Assembly (NCBI GenBank): GCA_013140765.1 | Contig: JABFSE010000008.1 | Span: 124,001-188,000 of the forward strand | DNA from: Sulfuriferula sp. | GTDB lineage: Bacteria; Pseudomonadota; Gammaproteobacteria; Burkholderiales; Sulfuriferulaceae | Reading direction: 5' to 3' | DNA: 64,000 nucleotides | Part shown: positions 39,962 to 50,113 of the stretch, piece by piece | Numbering within the stretch: position 1 is the first letter of the stretch | How the letters are laid out: the number at the start of each line of letters is the position of its first letter | Program-made: the position numbers and the translations under genes | The notes under the pieces: generated by a model | Told to the model about the DNA's origin: nothing | Database searches by the model: none | The model's input: only the letters and a program-made list of their open reading frames with translations

Positions 39962-41395
39962 GTGCCTGACTTGCCTAATCTCGATCACTATTGGATGCCA
40001 TTCACTGCCAACCGCCAATTCAAAGCCATGCCGCGATTATTCAAAGCCGCCAAAGGCAACTATTACACCACCATAGACGACCGTGTGATATTGGACGGCA
40101 CTGCGGGTTTATGGTGCGTAGCGGGCGGACACGGGCGCGAAGAAATCGCCAGTGCAGTGGCACATCAGTTACGCACACTGGATTATGCCCCTGCTTTTCA
40201 AAATAGCCACCCGCTGGCTTTTGAAGCCGCAGAACGCTTGGCGCAATATATGCCAGCGGGGCTGGATCGCATTTTTTTCACTAACTCAGGCTCAGAATCT
40301 GTCGAAACCGCACTCAAAATCGCCTTAGCCTATCACCGCATCAACGGCAACCCGCTACGCAACAAGCTCATCGGTCGTGAACGAGGATATCATGGCGTTA
40401 ATTTCGGCGGCATTGCAGTAGGCGGTATCGCGGGCAATCGTAAGGCGTTTGGCAACGGCTTGGCAGGAGTCGATCACATACGCCACCCGCTGGACATCAG
40501 CCGTAACGCTTTTACACGCAGCATTCCTGCGGATGGTGGTATCGCACTGGCTAATGAATTTGAGCAACGCATCACCACGCTACACGATCCAGCCACCATC
40601 GCCGCGCTCATTATCGAACCCATACAAGGCTCTGCGGGTGTAATTTTACCGCCTGCTGGCTACCTCAAACGTCTGCGTGAAATCTGCGACAAATACGGTA
40701 TTTTATTGATATTTGATGAAGTTATCACGGGCTTTGGTCGTTTAGGTACTCAATTTGCCGCAGATTATTTTGATGTTACGCCCGACATTCTCACCTGCGC
40801 CAAAGGGCTAACCAACGGCGCAGTGCCTATGGGCGCGGTGGCAGTCAAACGCGAAATACACGATGTGTTTATGCACAACAGCCCCGCTGGGGCGATTGAA
40901 TTACCGCATGGTTACACCTACACCGCGCACCCGATTGCATGTGCGGCGGCGATTGCCATGCTGGCTATTTTTGCCGACGAAAAATTAGAAGACCGCGCCG
41001 CCAGCTTGAGTGCGTATTTTGAGCAAGCCGCGCACAGCTTACTAGACGTGCCATTCGTCAAAGACATACGCAATGTTGGCTTAGTCGCAGGGATAGAGCT
41101 AGAACCCACACCTGAGCAACCTGGCGCACGCGCATTTGCGACGTATTTGAAATGTTATGAAATGGGCGTACTAATACGCTACACAGGCGACATTATCGCT
41201 ATTTCACCCCCACTCACCATAGAAAAACACGAAATCGACAAAATATTTAGCTGCATCGCAGCAGCCTTGACCAACATTGCCGCAGATGGTGACGCAGGTC
41301 TGGATGCAACGCGCTACCTCAAAAATGAACAACTGTGGGCGGCACATCAACAAGAAATAAAATCACAACAAACCGCTTTGGAGCACGCTATATGA
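39962..41395 (+). CDS. Omega-amino acid (beta-alanine) : pyruvate transaminase
   Basis: Class III PLP aminotransferase, 477 residues, GTG start preceded by GAGGATAA. The opening [38 protein letters not shown] and [15 protein letters not shown] (with the PLP Lys) match the beta-alanine/omega-amino acid:pyruvate group (BauA-like). The next gene is a CoA-acylating semialdehyde dehydrogenase, the expected second step: beta-alanine to malonate semialdehyde to acetyl-CoA. Taurine or hypotaurine as substrates cannot be excluded. Overlaps the dehydrogenase by 4 bases. Confidence 0.88.
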   Translation: MPDLPNLDHYWMPFTANRQFKAMPRLFKAAKGNYYTTIDDRVILDGTAGLWCVAGGHGREEIASAVAHQLRTLDYAPAFQNSHPLAFEAAERLAQYMPAGLDRIFFTNSGSESVETALKIALAYHRINGNPLRNKLIGRERGYHGVNFGGIAVGGIAGNRKAFGNGLAGVDHIRHPLDISRNAFTRSIPADGGIALANEFEQRITTLHDPATIAALIIEPIQGSAGVILPPAGYLKRLREICDKYGILLIFDEVITGFGRLGTQFAADYFDVTPDILTCAKGLTNGAVPMGAVAVKREIHDVFMHNSPAGAIELPHGYTYTAHPIACAAAIAMLAIFADEKLEDRAASLSAYFEQAAHSLLDVPFVKDIRNVGLVAGIELEPTPEQPGARAFATYLKCYEMGVLIRYTGDIIAISPPLTIEKHEIDKIFSCIAAALTNIAADGDAGLDATRYLKNEQLWAAHQQEIKSQQTALEHAI

Positions 41396-42888
41396 ACACG
41401 CCACACACCATCGCTCATTATATCAATGGACAACATTACGCGGGTACTGGCGGGGACACAGGATTAGTTTACAACCCAGCCACAGGACAAACACAAGCTC
41501 AAGTGCGCTATGCCACCGCAGACGAAGTACATTTAGCTATCACTGCCGCCGCAGCCGCTTTCCCCGCTTGGTCAGCCACACCGCCACTCAAACGCGCCCG
41601 CATTATGTTTCAGTTCAAAGCCTTGCTGGAACAAAACATGAACGCACTCGCCCGCGCTATTACATTAGAGCACGGCAAAACCATCAACGACGCACGCGGT
41701 GAAATCATACGCGGTATAGAAGTAGTCGAGTTCGCCTGCGGTATCCCGCACCTGCTCAAAGGCGAATTCAGCGACCAAGTCGGCGCAGGCATAGACACCC
41801 ACAGCGTGCGTCAGGCTTTAGGCGTAGTCGCAGGCATTACGCCATTCAACTTTCCTGTCATGGTTCCGCTGTGGATGATACCGATGGCACTTGCCACAGG
41901 GAACACCTTTGTCCTCAAACCGTCAGAACGCACCCCCAGTGCCAGCCTGATGATAGCGGATTTACTCGCCCAAGCTGGCTTGCCTGCAGGCGTATTCAAC
42001 GTGGTGCAAGGCGACAAACTGGTTGTTGATACGCTGTTGCACGACAGCCGCATACAGGCGATTAGCTTTGTCGGCTCAACGCCTGTCGCTGAATATATTT
42101 ACACCACAGCGACGGCACAAGGCAAGCGCGTACAAGCCTTGGGTGGCGCAAAGAATCACTTAGTCGTCATGCCCGATGCCGATTTAGCACAAGCCGCTGA
42201 TGCCTTAATCGGCGCAGGCTTCGGCTCTGCAGGTGAGCGCTGCATGGCGATTACCGTTGCCGTAGCCGTCGGTGGCGTAGGCGCGTCACTCGTTGCCCAA
42301 TTAGCCGAAAAAACACGCGCTATCCGCATCAACCAAGGTCTGGACGAACACGCCGATATGGGTCCATTAGTCACATCCCAGCACCATGCCAAGGTAAAAT
42401 CCTACGTCGATACAGGGGTTGCCGAGGGCGCAACACTGGTCGTTGATGGACGTGATTTCAAACTCGCAGGACACGAAGCTGGCTTTTTCATGGGACCTTG
42501 TTTATTTGACCAAGTCACGCCAGCTATGAAAATCTACCAAGCGGAAATTTTCGGCCCCGTACTTTGCGTCATGCACGTTGCCGATTTTACAGCCGCACTC
42601 AAACTCGTCAACGACCATGAATACGGCAACGGTGTCGCTATATTTACCCGCGACGGCAACACCGCACGCGAATTCGGACGGCACGTACAAGTCGGCATGG
42701 TAGGCGTAAACGTACCTATCCCTGTGCCCATTGCCTTTCACAGCTTTGGCGGCTGGAAACGCTCACTATTCGGCGATCACCACGTTTACGGTGCAGAAGG
42801 CGTGCGCTTCTATAGCCGACTGAAAACCATCACCACCCGTTGGCCTAATACGCAAATAGCGACCGAGTTTGTAATGCCAACCATGTAA
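41392..42888 (+). CDS. mmsA: CoA-acylating (methyl)malonate-semialdehyde dehydrogenase
   Basis: Oxidises malonate or methylmalonate semialdehyde to acetyl- or propionyl-CoA with NAD+ and CoA. 498 residues from ATG 41392, which overlaps the transaminase stop (ATGA). Signatures: [41 protein letters not shown], the Cys nucleophile in [14 protein letters not shown], and the end [19 protein letters not shown] typical of MmsA/IolA. Together with the transaminase it forms a beta-alanine-type degradation pair. Confidence 0.93.
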   Translation: MNTPHTIAHYINGQHYAGTGGDTGLVYNPATGQTQAQVRYATADEVHLAITAAAAAFPAWSATPPLKRARIMFQFKALLEQNMNALARAITLEHGKTINDARGEIIRGIEVVEFACGIPHLLKGEFSDQVGAGIDTHSVRQALGVVAGITPFNFPVMVPLWMIPMALATGNTFVLKPSERTPSASLMIADLLAQAGLPAGVFNVVQGDKLVVDTLLHDSRIQAISFVGSTPVAEYIYTTATAQGKRVQALGGAKNHLVVMPDADLAQAADALIGAGFGSAGERCMAITVAVAVGGVGASLVAQLAEKTRAIRINQGLDEHADMGPLVTSQHHAKVKSYVDTGVAEGATLVVDGRDFKLAGHEAGFFMGPCLFDQVTPAMKIYQAEIFGPVLCVMHVADFTAALKLVNDHEYGNGVAIFTRDGNTAREFGRHVQVGMVGVNVPIPVPIAFHSFGGWKRSLFGDHHVYGAEGVRFYSRLKTITTRWPNTQIATEFVMPTM

Positions 42889-42896
42889 TAAACGCG

Positions 42897-43013
42897 CTAA
42901 CCCATCATCCCGACAAACACCACTGATAAAAAGCTCAACCAAGCCATAATAATCAGTGCCACAGTAATCCCTAAGGGAAATGGGCTATCTACACCAAATA
43001 AAAATTCTTGCAT
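42897..43013 (-). CDS. Small single-span membrane protein, 38 residues
   Basis: A short reading frame starts MQEFLFGVDSPFPLGITVAL and continues as one hydrophobic helix ending in VVFVGMMG and TAG. It has an excellent ribosome site (AGAGGA, 7 bases before ATG) and its own promoter at 43070-43099, downstream of the terminator of the czc operon. The stop lies 9 bases from the end of convergent mmsA. I do not recognise the family; size and layout recall small subunits or regulators of membrane complexes. No similarity search was possible. Confidence 0.7.
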   Translation of the reverse strand: MQEFLFGVDSPFPLGITVALIIMAWLSFLSVVFVGMMG

Positions 43014-43069
43014 GATTTTATCCTCTTAAAATTAAAACAATATAAAGATAAATAAGTCTTTATATGTGA

Positions 43070-43099
43070 ATTATATAAGCATACAAGACTATCTGGCAA
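43070..43099 (-). promoter_or_regulatory. Promoter of the 38-residue membrane protein gene
   Basis: On the minus strand TTGCCA (43094-43099) and a perfect TATAAT (43070-43075) are 18 bases apart. The site is 14 bases beyond the A-tract of the czc operon terminator and 56 bases before the small gene's ATG, in a strongly AT-rich leader. This gives the small gene its own transcript. Confidence 0.6.
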
Positions 43100-43113
43100 T
43101 CAGTTTATGCGGT

Positions 43114-43153
43114 AAAAAACTGCGCATTACCCCAGCAACTAGGCAATGCGCAG
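43114..43153 (-). terminator. Rho-independent terminator of the czc-like operon
   Basis: Perfect 9-base arms CTGCGCATT (43120-43128) and AATGCGCAG (43145-43153) with a 16-base loop; on the minus strand the hairpin is followed by TTTTTT. It begins 8 bases after the stop codon of the outer membrane efflux gene. Confidence 0.82.
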
Positions 43154-43160
43154 TAGCAAA

Positions 43161-44414
43161 TTAGCTATGCCCAGCCTCATCAGCATCTATCGGCCATAAC
43201 GCATGGGTATCTAATAGCAGACGATAACGCGCTTGCGCGGCGGCGAGTCGGGTGTTGATAGCATTTAATTCCGCTTCTTGCGCCAGGCGGCGTGCATTGA
43301 GCACATCGGTCAAACCGCTTTCACCTAACTGATAGGCGCGCGCTATTAAATCCGCATGGCGACGCATGGCAGTGCTGGCGTTAGCACTGGCTTGCCAAGC
43401 ACGATAAGCGGATTGCGTGGCGAGCCAAGTGTTAGCCGTTTCCGTTTCAATTTTAGTGCGCACCCCCGCTTCACGCTCGGTTGCCACCAGCTGATTCGCC
43501 GCCGCCATTTGCGCATTTGCCCGACGGGCATTACCTGTAAAAGGAATAGACACGCTCACGCCTATGATTTTATCTTCACCGCCGCGCTCATTGGCAAAAC
43601 GCACACCTACGCTAGGGTCAGGGATTTTGTCCGCCTCGCTACGCGCTAACATTGTGCCAAAACGCGCAGTATCGTTGTGCGCAATAGCCAGCTCATGATT
43701 ATGTTCCATGCTCCGCTGTTGCCAGTAGTCCAATGGCTCGGTAACTAACTCAGGCTGTGGCAAAATAGGTTGGGCAGGTAAGGCTATTGCGGGATAACGG
43801 CGGTTCAGCTCATTTTTTGCCACCGCTAAACGCAATGCCGCATCAGCTAACTGCGCTTGTGCCTGCGCTAAAGCTGCCTCGGCTTGAAGCTGATCGAGCT
43901 TGGCAGCATCCCCCGCACGCACGCGTTTATTCACCGCGTCCAGTTGCGTCACTAGCCCATCTACTTGCGCTTGCCATTGCTGCGTTTGGTAAAATTCTCG
44001 CAGCCAGCTAAACCAGCTGGTCAACAACATACGCCCAGACTCGTGCAAGGCATCGCCCAACACAAAGTGCGCCTGTTCCATGCTTTGTTCGCCTAATTGC
44101 GCATCCAGCCGTGATTTATTCGGCAAACGTAAGGCTCGCTCCAGCCCCACATCCCATTCGGTATAACGTTGATTCGGCACTAGCGTTTGTCGTTGTTGGG
44201 TATTGAGGCGTATCGCTGTTTCATAACTGCCTGCGCGTAGCTTGTCACTATTAGCAGACTCCACACCCAGATTTGCCGTCGCCGCACGCACGCTAGGCGT
44301 GTTGTTCAACGCCGTGGTCACGGCGGCTAACGAGGGTAAATCAGGCGGGCTAAGGTAGCTTTCGGCGTGTACGGGCAAGCTCATTAACACTGCTAAAAAT
44401 AGTAATTTTTTCAT
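43161..44414 (-). CDS. CzcC-like outer membrane efflux protein
   Basis: 417-residue TolC-family channel with a signal peptide (KKLLFLAVLMSLPVHA). The body has two efflux repeats with long Ala/Gln/Glu helices (VNKRVRAGDAAKLDQLQAEA and TDVLNARRLAQEAELNAI). It is the last gene of a czcB-czcA-czcC-type heavy-metal operon, starting directly after the permease stop codon with no gap. The metal exported is not evident; Co/Zn/Cd or Cu/Ag are the usual choices. Confidence 0.88.
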   Translation of the reverse strand: MKKLLFLAVLMSLPVHAESYLSPPDLPSLAAVTTALNNTPSVRAATANLGVESANSDKLRAGSYETAIRLNTQQRQTLVPNQRYTEWDVGLERALRLPNKSRLDAQLGEQSMEQAHFVLGDALHESGRMLLTSWFSWLREFYQTQQWQAQVDGLVTQLDAVNKRVRAGDAAKLDQLQAEAALAQAQAQLADAALRLAVAKNELNRRYPAIALPAQPILPQPELVTEPLDYWQQRSMEHNHELAIAHNDTARFGTMLARSEADKIPDPSVGVRFANERGGEDKIIGVSVSIPFTGNARRANAQMAAANQLVATEREAGVRTKIETETANTWLATQSAYRAWQASANASTAMRRHADLIARAYQLGESGLTDVLNARRLAQEAELNAINTRLAAAQARYRLLLDTHALWPIDADEAGHS

Positions 44415-47400
44415 TTAAGCCTCCTGCGTTTTAGCAACGCCAAAACGACGATACAAAATAGGGAGCAACACCAAAGTCAACAAAGTGGAGGTCACTAATC
44501 CACCTATCACCACAATAGCCAATGGTTTTTGGATTTCCGAGCCTGGTCCTGTCGCAAACACCAAAGGTAACAAGCCAAACGCCGCTATCATCGCCGTCAT
44601 CAGCACGGGACGCAGTCGCCGTTTTGCGCCCTCAACCACGACTTGCTCGATTGCCATGCCAGATTCAAGTAATTGATTAAAATAGCTCACCAGCACTAGC
44701 CCGTTTAGCACCGCAATACCGAGCAAGGCGATAAAGCCAACTGATGCAGGCACGGACATATATTCTCCTGATAACCACAGCGCAAATACCCCGCCTATGA
44801 GTGCGAAAGGCACATTAGTCAGCACCAGCAAAGCCTGACGTAATGAATTAAAAGTGGTGTAGAGCAACAAGAAAATCATGACCAAGGCGATAGGCACAAC
44901 GATTGCCAAACGTTTAGCGGCGCGTTGCTGGTTTTCAAATTGCCCACCCCAAACCACGCTGTAAGCCGCTGGTAATTTAACCTGTGCCGCCACCGCCGCT
45001 TTTGCCGCGTCAACAAAGCCAACCAAATCACGCCCGCGCACGTTGGCTTGGACGACAACATAACGCCGTGCGTTTTCCCTATCGACTTTAACAGGGCCAT
45101 CAACTCGCTGTAATTGCGCAATTTCAGACAGCGGAATCACACGCCCATCAGGCAAACTGATACGCAACGCAGCAAACGCGTCTGGTGAATTACGCACCGC
45201 ATCACTGCCGCGCAATACCAACGGTGTGCGGCTAATACCTTCCAACACGATACCCAACGGCTTACCTTCAATTTGTGCTCGCAAGTCATTTTGGATGTCA
45301 TCGGTGTTCAAGCCAAATCGCCCCGCCGCCAGCCTATCCACCTTAACTTGCAAAAATTGCACGCCGTCGTTTTTAACCGTAATCACGTCTTCAGCACCTG
45401 GTATTTGCTTTAGCACGCCTTCAATCTGCGCCGCTAATTGATTGAGTTGCGCCAAATCTGTGCCGAAAATCTTCACTGCCAAATCGCCGCGCACACCTGT
45501 CAACATTTCTGACACACGCATTTCTATCGGTTGTGTAAACGAAATGGTCACACCAGGAAAATTTTGCATTACCATGCGCAATTGATCTATTAGCCAGGCT
45601 TTATCAGGCTTACGCCATTGCTCACGGGGCTTAAGCACGAGGAAAGTATCGGTTTGATTCAAGCCCATGGGATCCAAACCCAGCTCATCTGAACCCGTTC
45701 GCGCCACCACGCCTTTGACTTCAGGCACGCGCATCAAGGCTTGTTGTATGCGTAAATCGAGTTTGACTGAATCTTCCAAGCTAATAGAGGGCAGCTTCTC
45801 CAGTTGCAAAATCACGTCGCCCTCATCCAGCACGGGCATGAACGTTTTGCCTATCAACGTATAAACACCCGCTGTCGCCAGCAAGCCCAACACCGCAGCC
45901 ACCACCACTATGCGTACATGCGCTAAACTCCAATCAAGCACAGGGGTATAAATCGCCATCGCCTTGCGCACTAGCCAAGGGTCGGTATGCGCTCCCTGTT
46001 TGAGTAACCAAGATGCCAGCACAGGCACGATGGTCAATGACAATAGCAAAGATCCAGCCAACGCAAAGACAATAGTCAACGCCACGGGAATAAACAGCTT
46101 GCCCTCCAAGCCTTGCAAGGTCAGCAACGGAAAAAACACGATGATAATAATCAGCACGCCCGATGCCACAGGCGTAATCACCTCGCTCACCGCCTTATAA
46201 ATCACATGCAGCTTATCGCCCGTTTTATCGTGAGCAAAATGCGTGACTACGTTTTCCACTACCACCACAGCCGCGTCAACTAACATACCGATTGCAATCG
46301 CCAAACCGCCCAAACTCATGAGGTTCGCCGACATATCAAATTGGCGCATTAGAATAAACGTAAACAACGCCGACAATGGCAATACCAACGCCACCAGCAC
46401 CGCCGCCCGCACATTCCCTAAAAATAACACCAGCAAAATGACGACCAGCACGATGGCTTCAGCCAGTGCCTCCGTCACCGTACCGACGGCACGCTCAACC
46501 AAGCCGCCACGGTTGTAAAACACCTTAGTATGCACGCCTGCGGGCAAGGTTTTATCAATTTCAGCCAGCTTCGCTTCCACAGCCGCCACCACTTGCCGCG
46601 CATTCGCCCCTTTTAATCCCAACACCAAGCCTTCAACCGCCTCGCCACGCCCGTCTTTAGTCACCGCACCATAACGCGTTAAGCTACCGATTTGCACTTC
46701 GGCGACATCCCCAACACGCACAGGGACATTATTGCGGCTAGTAACGACGATAGCCCGCACGTCATCCAGCGTTTTAATCGCACCTTCTATCCGCACCACT
46801 AAGACTTCCTCGCCTGAGCGCAAACGCCCTGCGCCGTCGTTGCGATTATTCATTTCCAGCGCACGCTGTAGCTCACCCAACTGCACGCCACGCGCCGCTA
46901 GTTGCACATTATTCGGCACAATCTCAAACGTGCGCACCATGCCACCCAACGCATTCACGTCAGCCACCCCTGCCAGCGTGCGTAATTGCGGACGGATGAC
47001 CCAATCTAGCAATGAACGCCGCTGTTCCAGTGATAACCCGCCACCTTCCACAGTAAACATAAACATTTCACCCAAGGGCGTAGTAATCGGTGCTAATCCA
47101 CCAGAGCTACCCACGGGTAAGTTATTCTGCGCATTCGCCAAACGCTCTGCTACTTGTTGCCGCGCCCAGTAAATATCAGCGCCTTCGGCAAAGTCGATAG
47201 TAATATCAGCTAGGGCATATTTAGAAATTGAGCGCAAAATTTGCTGCTTGGGTATCCCCAGCATTTCCGTTTCTATCGGCGCAACGATACGCGCTTCGAC
47301 TTCTTCGGGGGTCATGCCTGGTGCTTTCATGATGAGCTTGACTTGCGTGCTCGACACATCAGGAAAGGCATCTATCGGTAATTGCTGAAAAGCCATCCAG

Positions 47401-47480
47401 CCCGCGCCAATTAACATAGCCGTCAATATCAACACTAACAGCCGCTTGGATAGCGACAACGCAACGAGTTTAGTTAACAT
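44415..47480 (-). CDS. CzcA-like heavy-metal RND permease
   Basis: HME-family RND pump, 1021 residues from ATG 47480. The porter motif DVSSTQVKLIMKAPGMTPEE, ISKYALADITIDFAEGADIY and GLAIAIGMLVDAAVVVVENV (proton-relay Asp in helix 4) are typical of CzcA/CusA relatives. Its sensing of the metal cannot be fixed without alignment of the periplasmic Met/Asp residues. The ATG overlaps the adaptor stop by one base; an upstream in-frame start at 47504 would lie inside the adaptor gene. The other RND permease (4176) is only distantly similar. Confidence 0.93.
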   Translation of the reverse strand: MLTKLVALSLSKRLLVLILTAMLIGAGWMAFQQLPIDAFPDVSSTQVKLIMKAPGMTPEEVEARIVAPIETEMLGIPKQQILRSISKYALADITIDFAEGADIYWARQQVAERLANAQNNLPVGSSGGLAPITTPLGEMFMFTVEGGGLSLEQRRSLLDWVIRPQLRTLAGVADVNALGGMVRTFEIVPNNVQLAARGVQLGELQRALEMNNRNDGAGRLRSGEEVLVVRIEGAIKTLDDVRAIVVTSRNNVPVRVGDVAEVQIGSLTRYGAVTKDGRGEAVEGLVLGLKGANARQVVAAVEAKLAEIDKTLPAGVHTKVFYNRGGLVERAVGTVTEALAEAIVLVVILLVLFLGNVRAAVLVALVLPLSALFTFILMRQFDMSANLMSLGGLAIAIGMLVDAAVVVVENVVTHFAHDKTGDKLHVIYKAVSEVITPVASGVLIIIIVFFPLLTLQGLEGKLFIPVALTIVFALAGSLLLSLTIVPVLASWLLKQGAHTDPWLVRKAMAIYTPVLDWSLAHVRIVVVAAVLGLLATAGVYTLIGKTFMPVLDEGDVILQLEKLPSISLEDSVKLDLRIQQALMRVPEVKGVVARTGSDELGLDPMGLNQTDTFLVLKPREQWRKPDKAWLIDQLRMVMQNFPGVTISFTQPIEMRVSEMLTGVRGDLAVKIFGTDLAQLNQLAAQIEGVLKQIPGAEDVITVKNDGVQFLQVKVDRLAAGRFGLNTDDIQNDLRAQIEGKPLGIVLEGISRTPLVLRGSDAVRNSPDAFAALRISLPDGRVIPLSEIAQLQRVDGPVKVDRENARRYVVVQANVRGRDLVGFVDAAKAAVAAQVKLPAAYSVVWGGQFENQQRAAKRLAIVVPIALVMIFLLLYTTFNSLRQALLVLTNVPFALIGGVFALWLSGEYMSVPASVGFIALLGIAVLNGLVLVSYFNQLLESGMAIEQVVVEGAKRRLRPVLMTAMIAAFGLLPLVFATGPGSEIQKPLAIVVIGGLVTSTLLTLVLLPILYRRFGVAKTQEA

Positions 47481-48571
47481 TATTCCGCTCCTACGCCAGT
47501 CCACACCGCCTTAATCTGCGCGACACCTTGCGTAGCCACCGCATCCTTAGCTGATAACGCCCCTGCGACGAGCGGTACTATAGACGACGTAGCCCCCGTT
47601 TGCGCTAACACCTTAATCGCCACAGGATGGAAACCACGCGCATCACGAACAAATAGATAGGGTTTATTTTGCTGATAAACCACGGCATTAACAGGCACTT
47701 GCCAAGCGGACTGAGTATGCCCGCTAATACGCGCCTCTACCGCTTGCCCGCTCACCAAACCATCTAAATCACCCGTTATCTCAGCCCGTACGGCGACGGT
47801 TTGCGCGGCTTGTGATGTTTGCGCGACAGACAACACACGCCCCACGGTCTTACGTCCAACAACGCTGACGCTATCGTCAACCTTAATCGTCGCGGCGACG
47901 GCAGTCGGTACTTGTATCAATAGCCACAATGGGCGCATTTGCGCAATTTTGAATAGCGCGGTAGTGGTATCAACACGTTGCCCCGCCGTGACATTGGTCT
48001 CCAACACCACGCCTGCGATAGGCGCAACCAACTGTAGTTCAGCACTGTGCGCCGTACCGCGTTCCATTTGCGTAATCGTGTTAGCAGGCACGCCTAACAT
48101 GCGCAATGCTTGCCGTTGCTGGGTCAGCATGGCACTCGCAGTCAAATAATTAGCACGCGTAGTTTGCTGACGAGCAGCTGGAATAATGCCATCGGCTAAC
48201 AATTTATCATCGCGCTGTAATTGCGCCTGCGCCAATTGCGCCTGCACCGCCGCCTGCACCAATCCACCCTGAGCTTGCGCTAAATCGGGACTTAATAAAG
48301 TTGCTAACGGCTGACCCGCTTTAACCATCGTATTCGCAGTGACTAAAATACGACTCACCATACCCATCATCGGCGCGGCAACGATACGCTCTTGATTCGT
48401 GGGAATAAGCACGCTGGCGGGATAGCTCAAACTGGTCTGCGACTGCGTGCTGACTACAGGCGCGGTCACGATACCTAAAGTATGTAATTGTTGGTCGGTA
48501 AAAGTAAGTTGATCAGCGGCGTGTGCCATCGTTGCCGCACATAAAGCGAGCGTAAAAATAATGCGTTGCAT
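47480..48571 (-). CDS. CzcB-like periplasmic adaptor
   Basis: 363-residue membrane fusion protein of the metal RND system. ATG 48571 is preceded by AGGAG and gives a signal peptide MQRIIFTLALCAATMAHA; a longer reading to 48619 lacks this logic. Domain order: beta-barrel start LTFTDQQLHTLGIVTAPV, lipoyl half RIVAAPMMGMVSRILVTANT, a helical hairpin, APIAGVVLETNVTAGQ and C-terminal beta domains. It is the first gene of the czcBAC-type operon proper, 61 bases downstream of a His-rich membrane protein gene. Confidence 0.9.
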   Translation of the reverse strand: MQRIIFTLALCAATMAHAADQLTFTDQQLHTLGIVTAPVVSTQSQTSLSYPASVLIPTNQERIVAAPMMGMVSRILVTANTMVKAGQPLATLLSPDLAQAQGGLVQAAVQAQLAQAQLQRDDKLLADGIIPAARQQTTRANYLTASAMLTQQRQALRMLGVPANTITQMERGTAHSAELQLVAPIAGVVLETNVTAGQRVDTTTALFKIAQMRPLWLLIQVPTAVAATIKVDDSVSVVGRKTVGRVLSVAQTSQAAQTVAVRAEITGDLDGLVSGQAVEARISGHTQSAWQVPVNAVVYQQNKPYLFVRDARGFHPVAIKVLAQTGATSSIVPLVAGALSAKDAVATQGVAQIKAVWTGVGAE

Positions 48572-48632
48572 GGTGAAACTCCTACACAGGTAAATTGATA
48601 GCCAGCTAATAGCAGGCACAAAACATCACAAT

Positions 48633-49040
48633 TTAATGCGTAGCAGGTGGGGCGAGTGCCCAAGGCAGACGATAAGCGATATATCGTCGAGGAATAAAAA
48701 AGTTAAACGCATGATGAACAACATCACGCACTAACAACACCAGCATGAGCAAGCTCGATACCAACAATACAAACACATCCAGCACCGCTAAATCTTGTTC
48801 ATTTTTACCTGCAGATTCAACGCCTATTGCATCTTCATCACTTAAATGCGTGCGCAACTGATGCCAGCCTGATTCAGCATGATGCACCGCCATTTCCGCA
48901 TTGGCATCCACGCCTAAATCAGGCAAATGTATCGTACCTGGCATAGATAAATCATGTACATGGGCGTGTAACAATGGGGCTATGCCTTGCAGCAACGCCA
49001 GCCAGATTATCAATCCCAATGTGAATACAGATTTAATCAT
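48633..49040 (-). CDS. His-rich membrane protein next to the metal pump
   Basis: 135 residues, family not recognised. An N-terminal hydrophobic segment (5-21) is followed by a loop rich in histidine (LLHAHVHDL, VHHAESGWHQLRTHLSDE; eight His within about 50 residues), a strong membrane helix (LDVFVLLVSSLLMLVLLV) and a basic tail. The loop is predicted outside the cytoplasm, where metal binding would suit its position just before the CzcB-like gene. There is no good ribosome site before the ATG. A metal chaperone or sensor role is inference. Confidence 0.72.
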   Translation of the reverse strand: MIKSVFTLGLIIWLALLQGIAPLLHAHVHDLSMPGTIHLPDLGVDANAEMAVHHAESGWHQLRTHLSDEDAIGVESAGKNEQDLAVLDVFVLLVSSLLMLVLLVRDVVHHAFNFFIPRRYIAYRLPWALAPPATH

Positions 49041-49072
49041 AGTCGAATAATAGCCGATTAGCGTAATTATGA

Positions 49073-49522
49073 CTAACCTAAATACACACCCAGTGTCGCC
49101 ACCGTCACGGTAACCAAGCCCAAGCTCAAGTTAATCGCAATCAGTTGACGGATTTGCCCCAGAGCCGCGCCACCTGCTGGCCAGTCTTGTGCGGCAACGG
49201 CACGTTTGAGGCGTTTATATGGCGCAAAAAACACATGCGCGAATAACAGCATCATTACCACGCCGAGCACCAGCATGATAGTGACATAATGAGCAGGCGG
49301 CATACCCATGCTCATCATCAAATGCAGGCCAGAACCCAATATGACAGCCACCGAACCCCATACCCACGGGAAAAAGCGAGCAAACACCCCCGCCCACAGA
49401 CGCAAACGCTGTGGTGGCTCTAAACATTCAGCGGCAACGGGACGCAATGCCATGTAGGCGAAGAACATCCCGCCCACCCAAATAACGACGCTTAAAATAT
49501 GTAAAAATTTCGCTACTATCAT
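49073..49522 (-). CDS. CopD-like four-helix membrane protein
   Basis: 149 residues with four hydrophobic helices, beginning MIVAKFLHILSVVIWVGGMF with the His-x-x-x-x-x-W-x-G pattern of CopD-type membrane proteins, and HLMMSMGMPPAHY with Met and His residues in an outward loop. CopD domains take up copper or bind heme in some families. GGGAG precedes the ATG by 9 bases. It lies between rnhB and the His-rich protein gene, so it could belong to the metal operon. The family assignment is moderate. Confidence 0.72.
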   Translation of the reverse strand: MIVAKFLHILSVVIWVGGMFFAYMALRPVAAECLEPPQRLRLWAGVFARFFPWVWGSVAVILGSGLHLMMSMGMPPAHYVTIMLVLGVVMMLLFAHVFFAPYKRLKRAVAAQDWPAGGAALGQIRQLIAINLSLGLVTVTVATLGVYLG

Positions 49523-49534
49523 CTTTTCAACTCC

Positions 49535-50113
49535 CTAAAAATTCATGTCAGACTGCGCCACTTTTTTAACTGGCGCATAACTCAATCGGTGCTCAGGTGT
49601 AATACCATATTCAATTAAAGCAGCTCTATGCGCAGCGGTCGGGTAACCTTTGTGCTTATCAAAACCATACTGCGGATAGAGTATATGCAGGCGCATCAGT
49701 TCCCTGTCACGTGCGGTTTTTGCCAAAATAGAAGCCGCTGAAATACACAGCTCTAACGCATCCCCTTGTACAATAGCACGGCTAGGCAACATTATCTTAG
49801 GGCAATGCAAACCATCTACTAGCACTTCATCTGGCACTATCGCCAGCATGTCTATTGCGCGGCGCATGGCGAGTAATGAGGCTTGTAAAATGTTGATTTC
49901 GTCGATTTCGGCGGCACTGGCAAAGCTCACTGCGTAGGCTAATGCGTGCTGTTTAATTGCTATCTCTAAGGCATCACGACGTTTTGCTGTGAGCTTTTTA
50001 GAGTCATTCAATCCTGCAATAGGATGCGCTGGATTCAGTATCACCGCCGCCGCATAAACTGCGCCAGCGAGCGGCCCGCGCCCTGCTTCATCGACTCCGC
50101 AAATCAGGCGCAT
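49535..50113 (-). CDS. rnhB: Ribonuclease HII
   Basis: Cleaves RNA in RNA-DNA hybrids and at misincorporated ribonucleotides. 192 residues; [12 protein letters not shown] (6-17) gives the catalytic Asp-Glu, with VDGLHCPK and [15 protein letters not shown] later. It overlaps lpxB by 10 bases and ends the conserved lipid A gene run. Confidence 0.96.
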   Translation of the reverse strand: MRLICGVDEAGRGPLAGAVYAAAVILNPAHPIAGLNDSKKLTAKRRDALEIAIKQHALAYAVSFASAAEIDEINILQASLLAMRRAIDMLAIVPDEVLVDGLHCPKIMLPSRAIVQGDALELCISAASILAKTARDRELMRLHILYPQYGFDKHKGYPTAAHRAALIEYGITPEHRLSYAPVKKVAQSDMNF

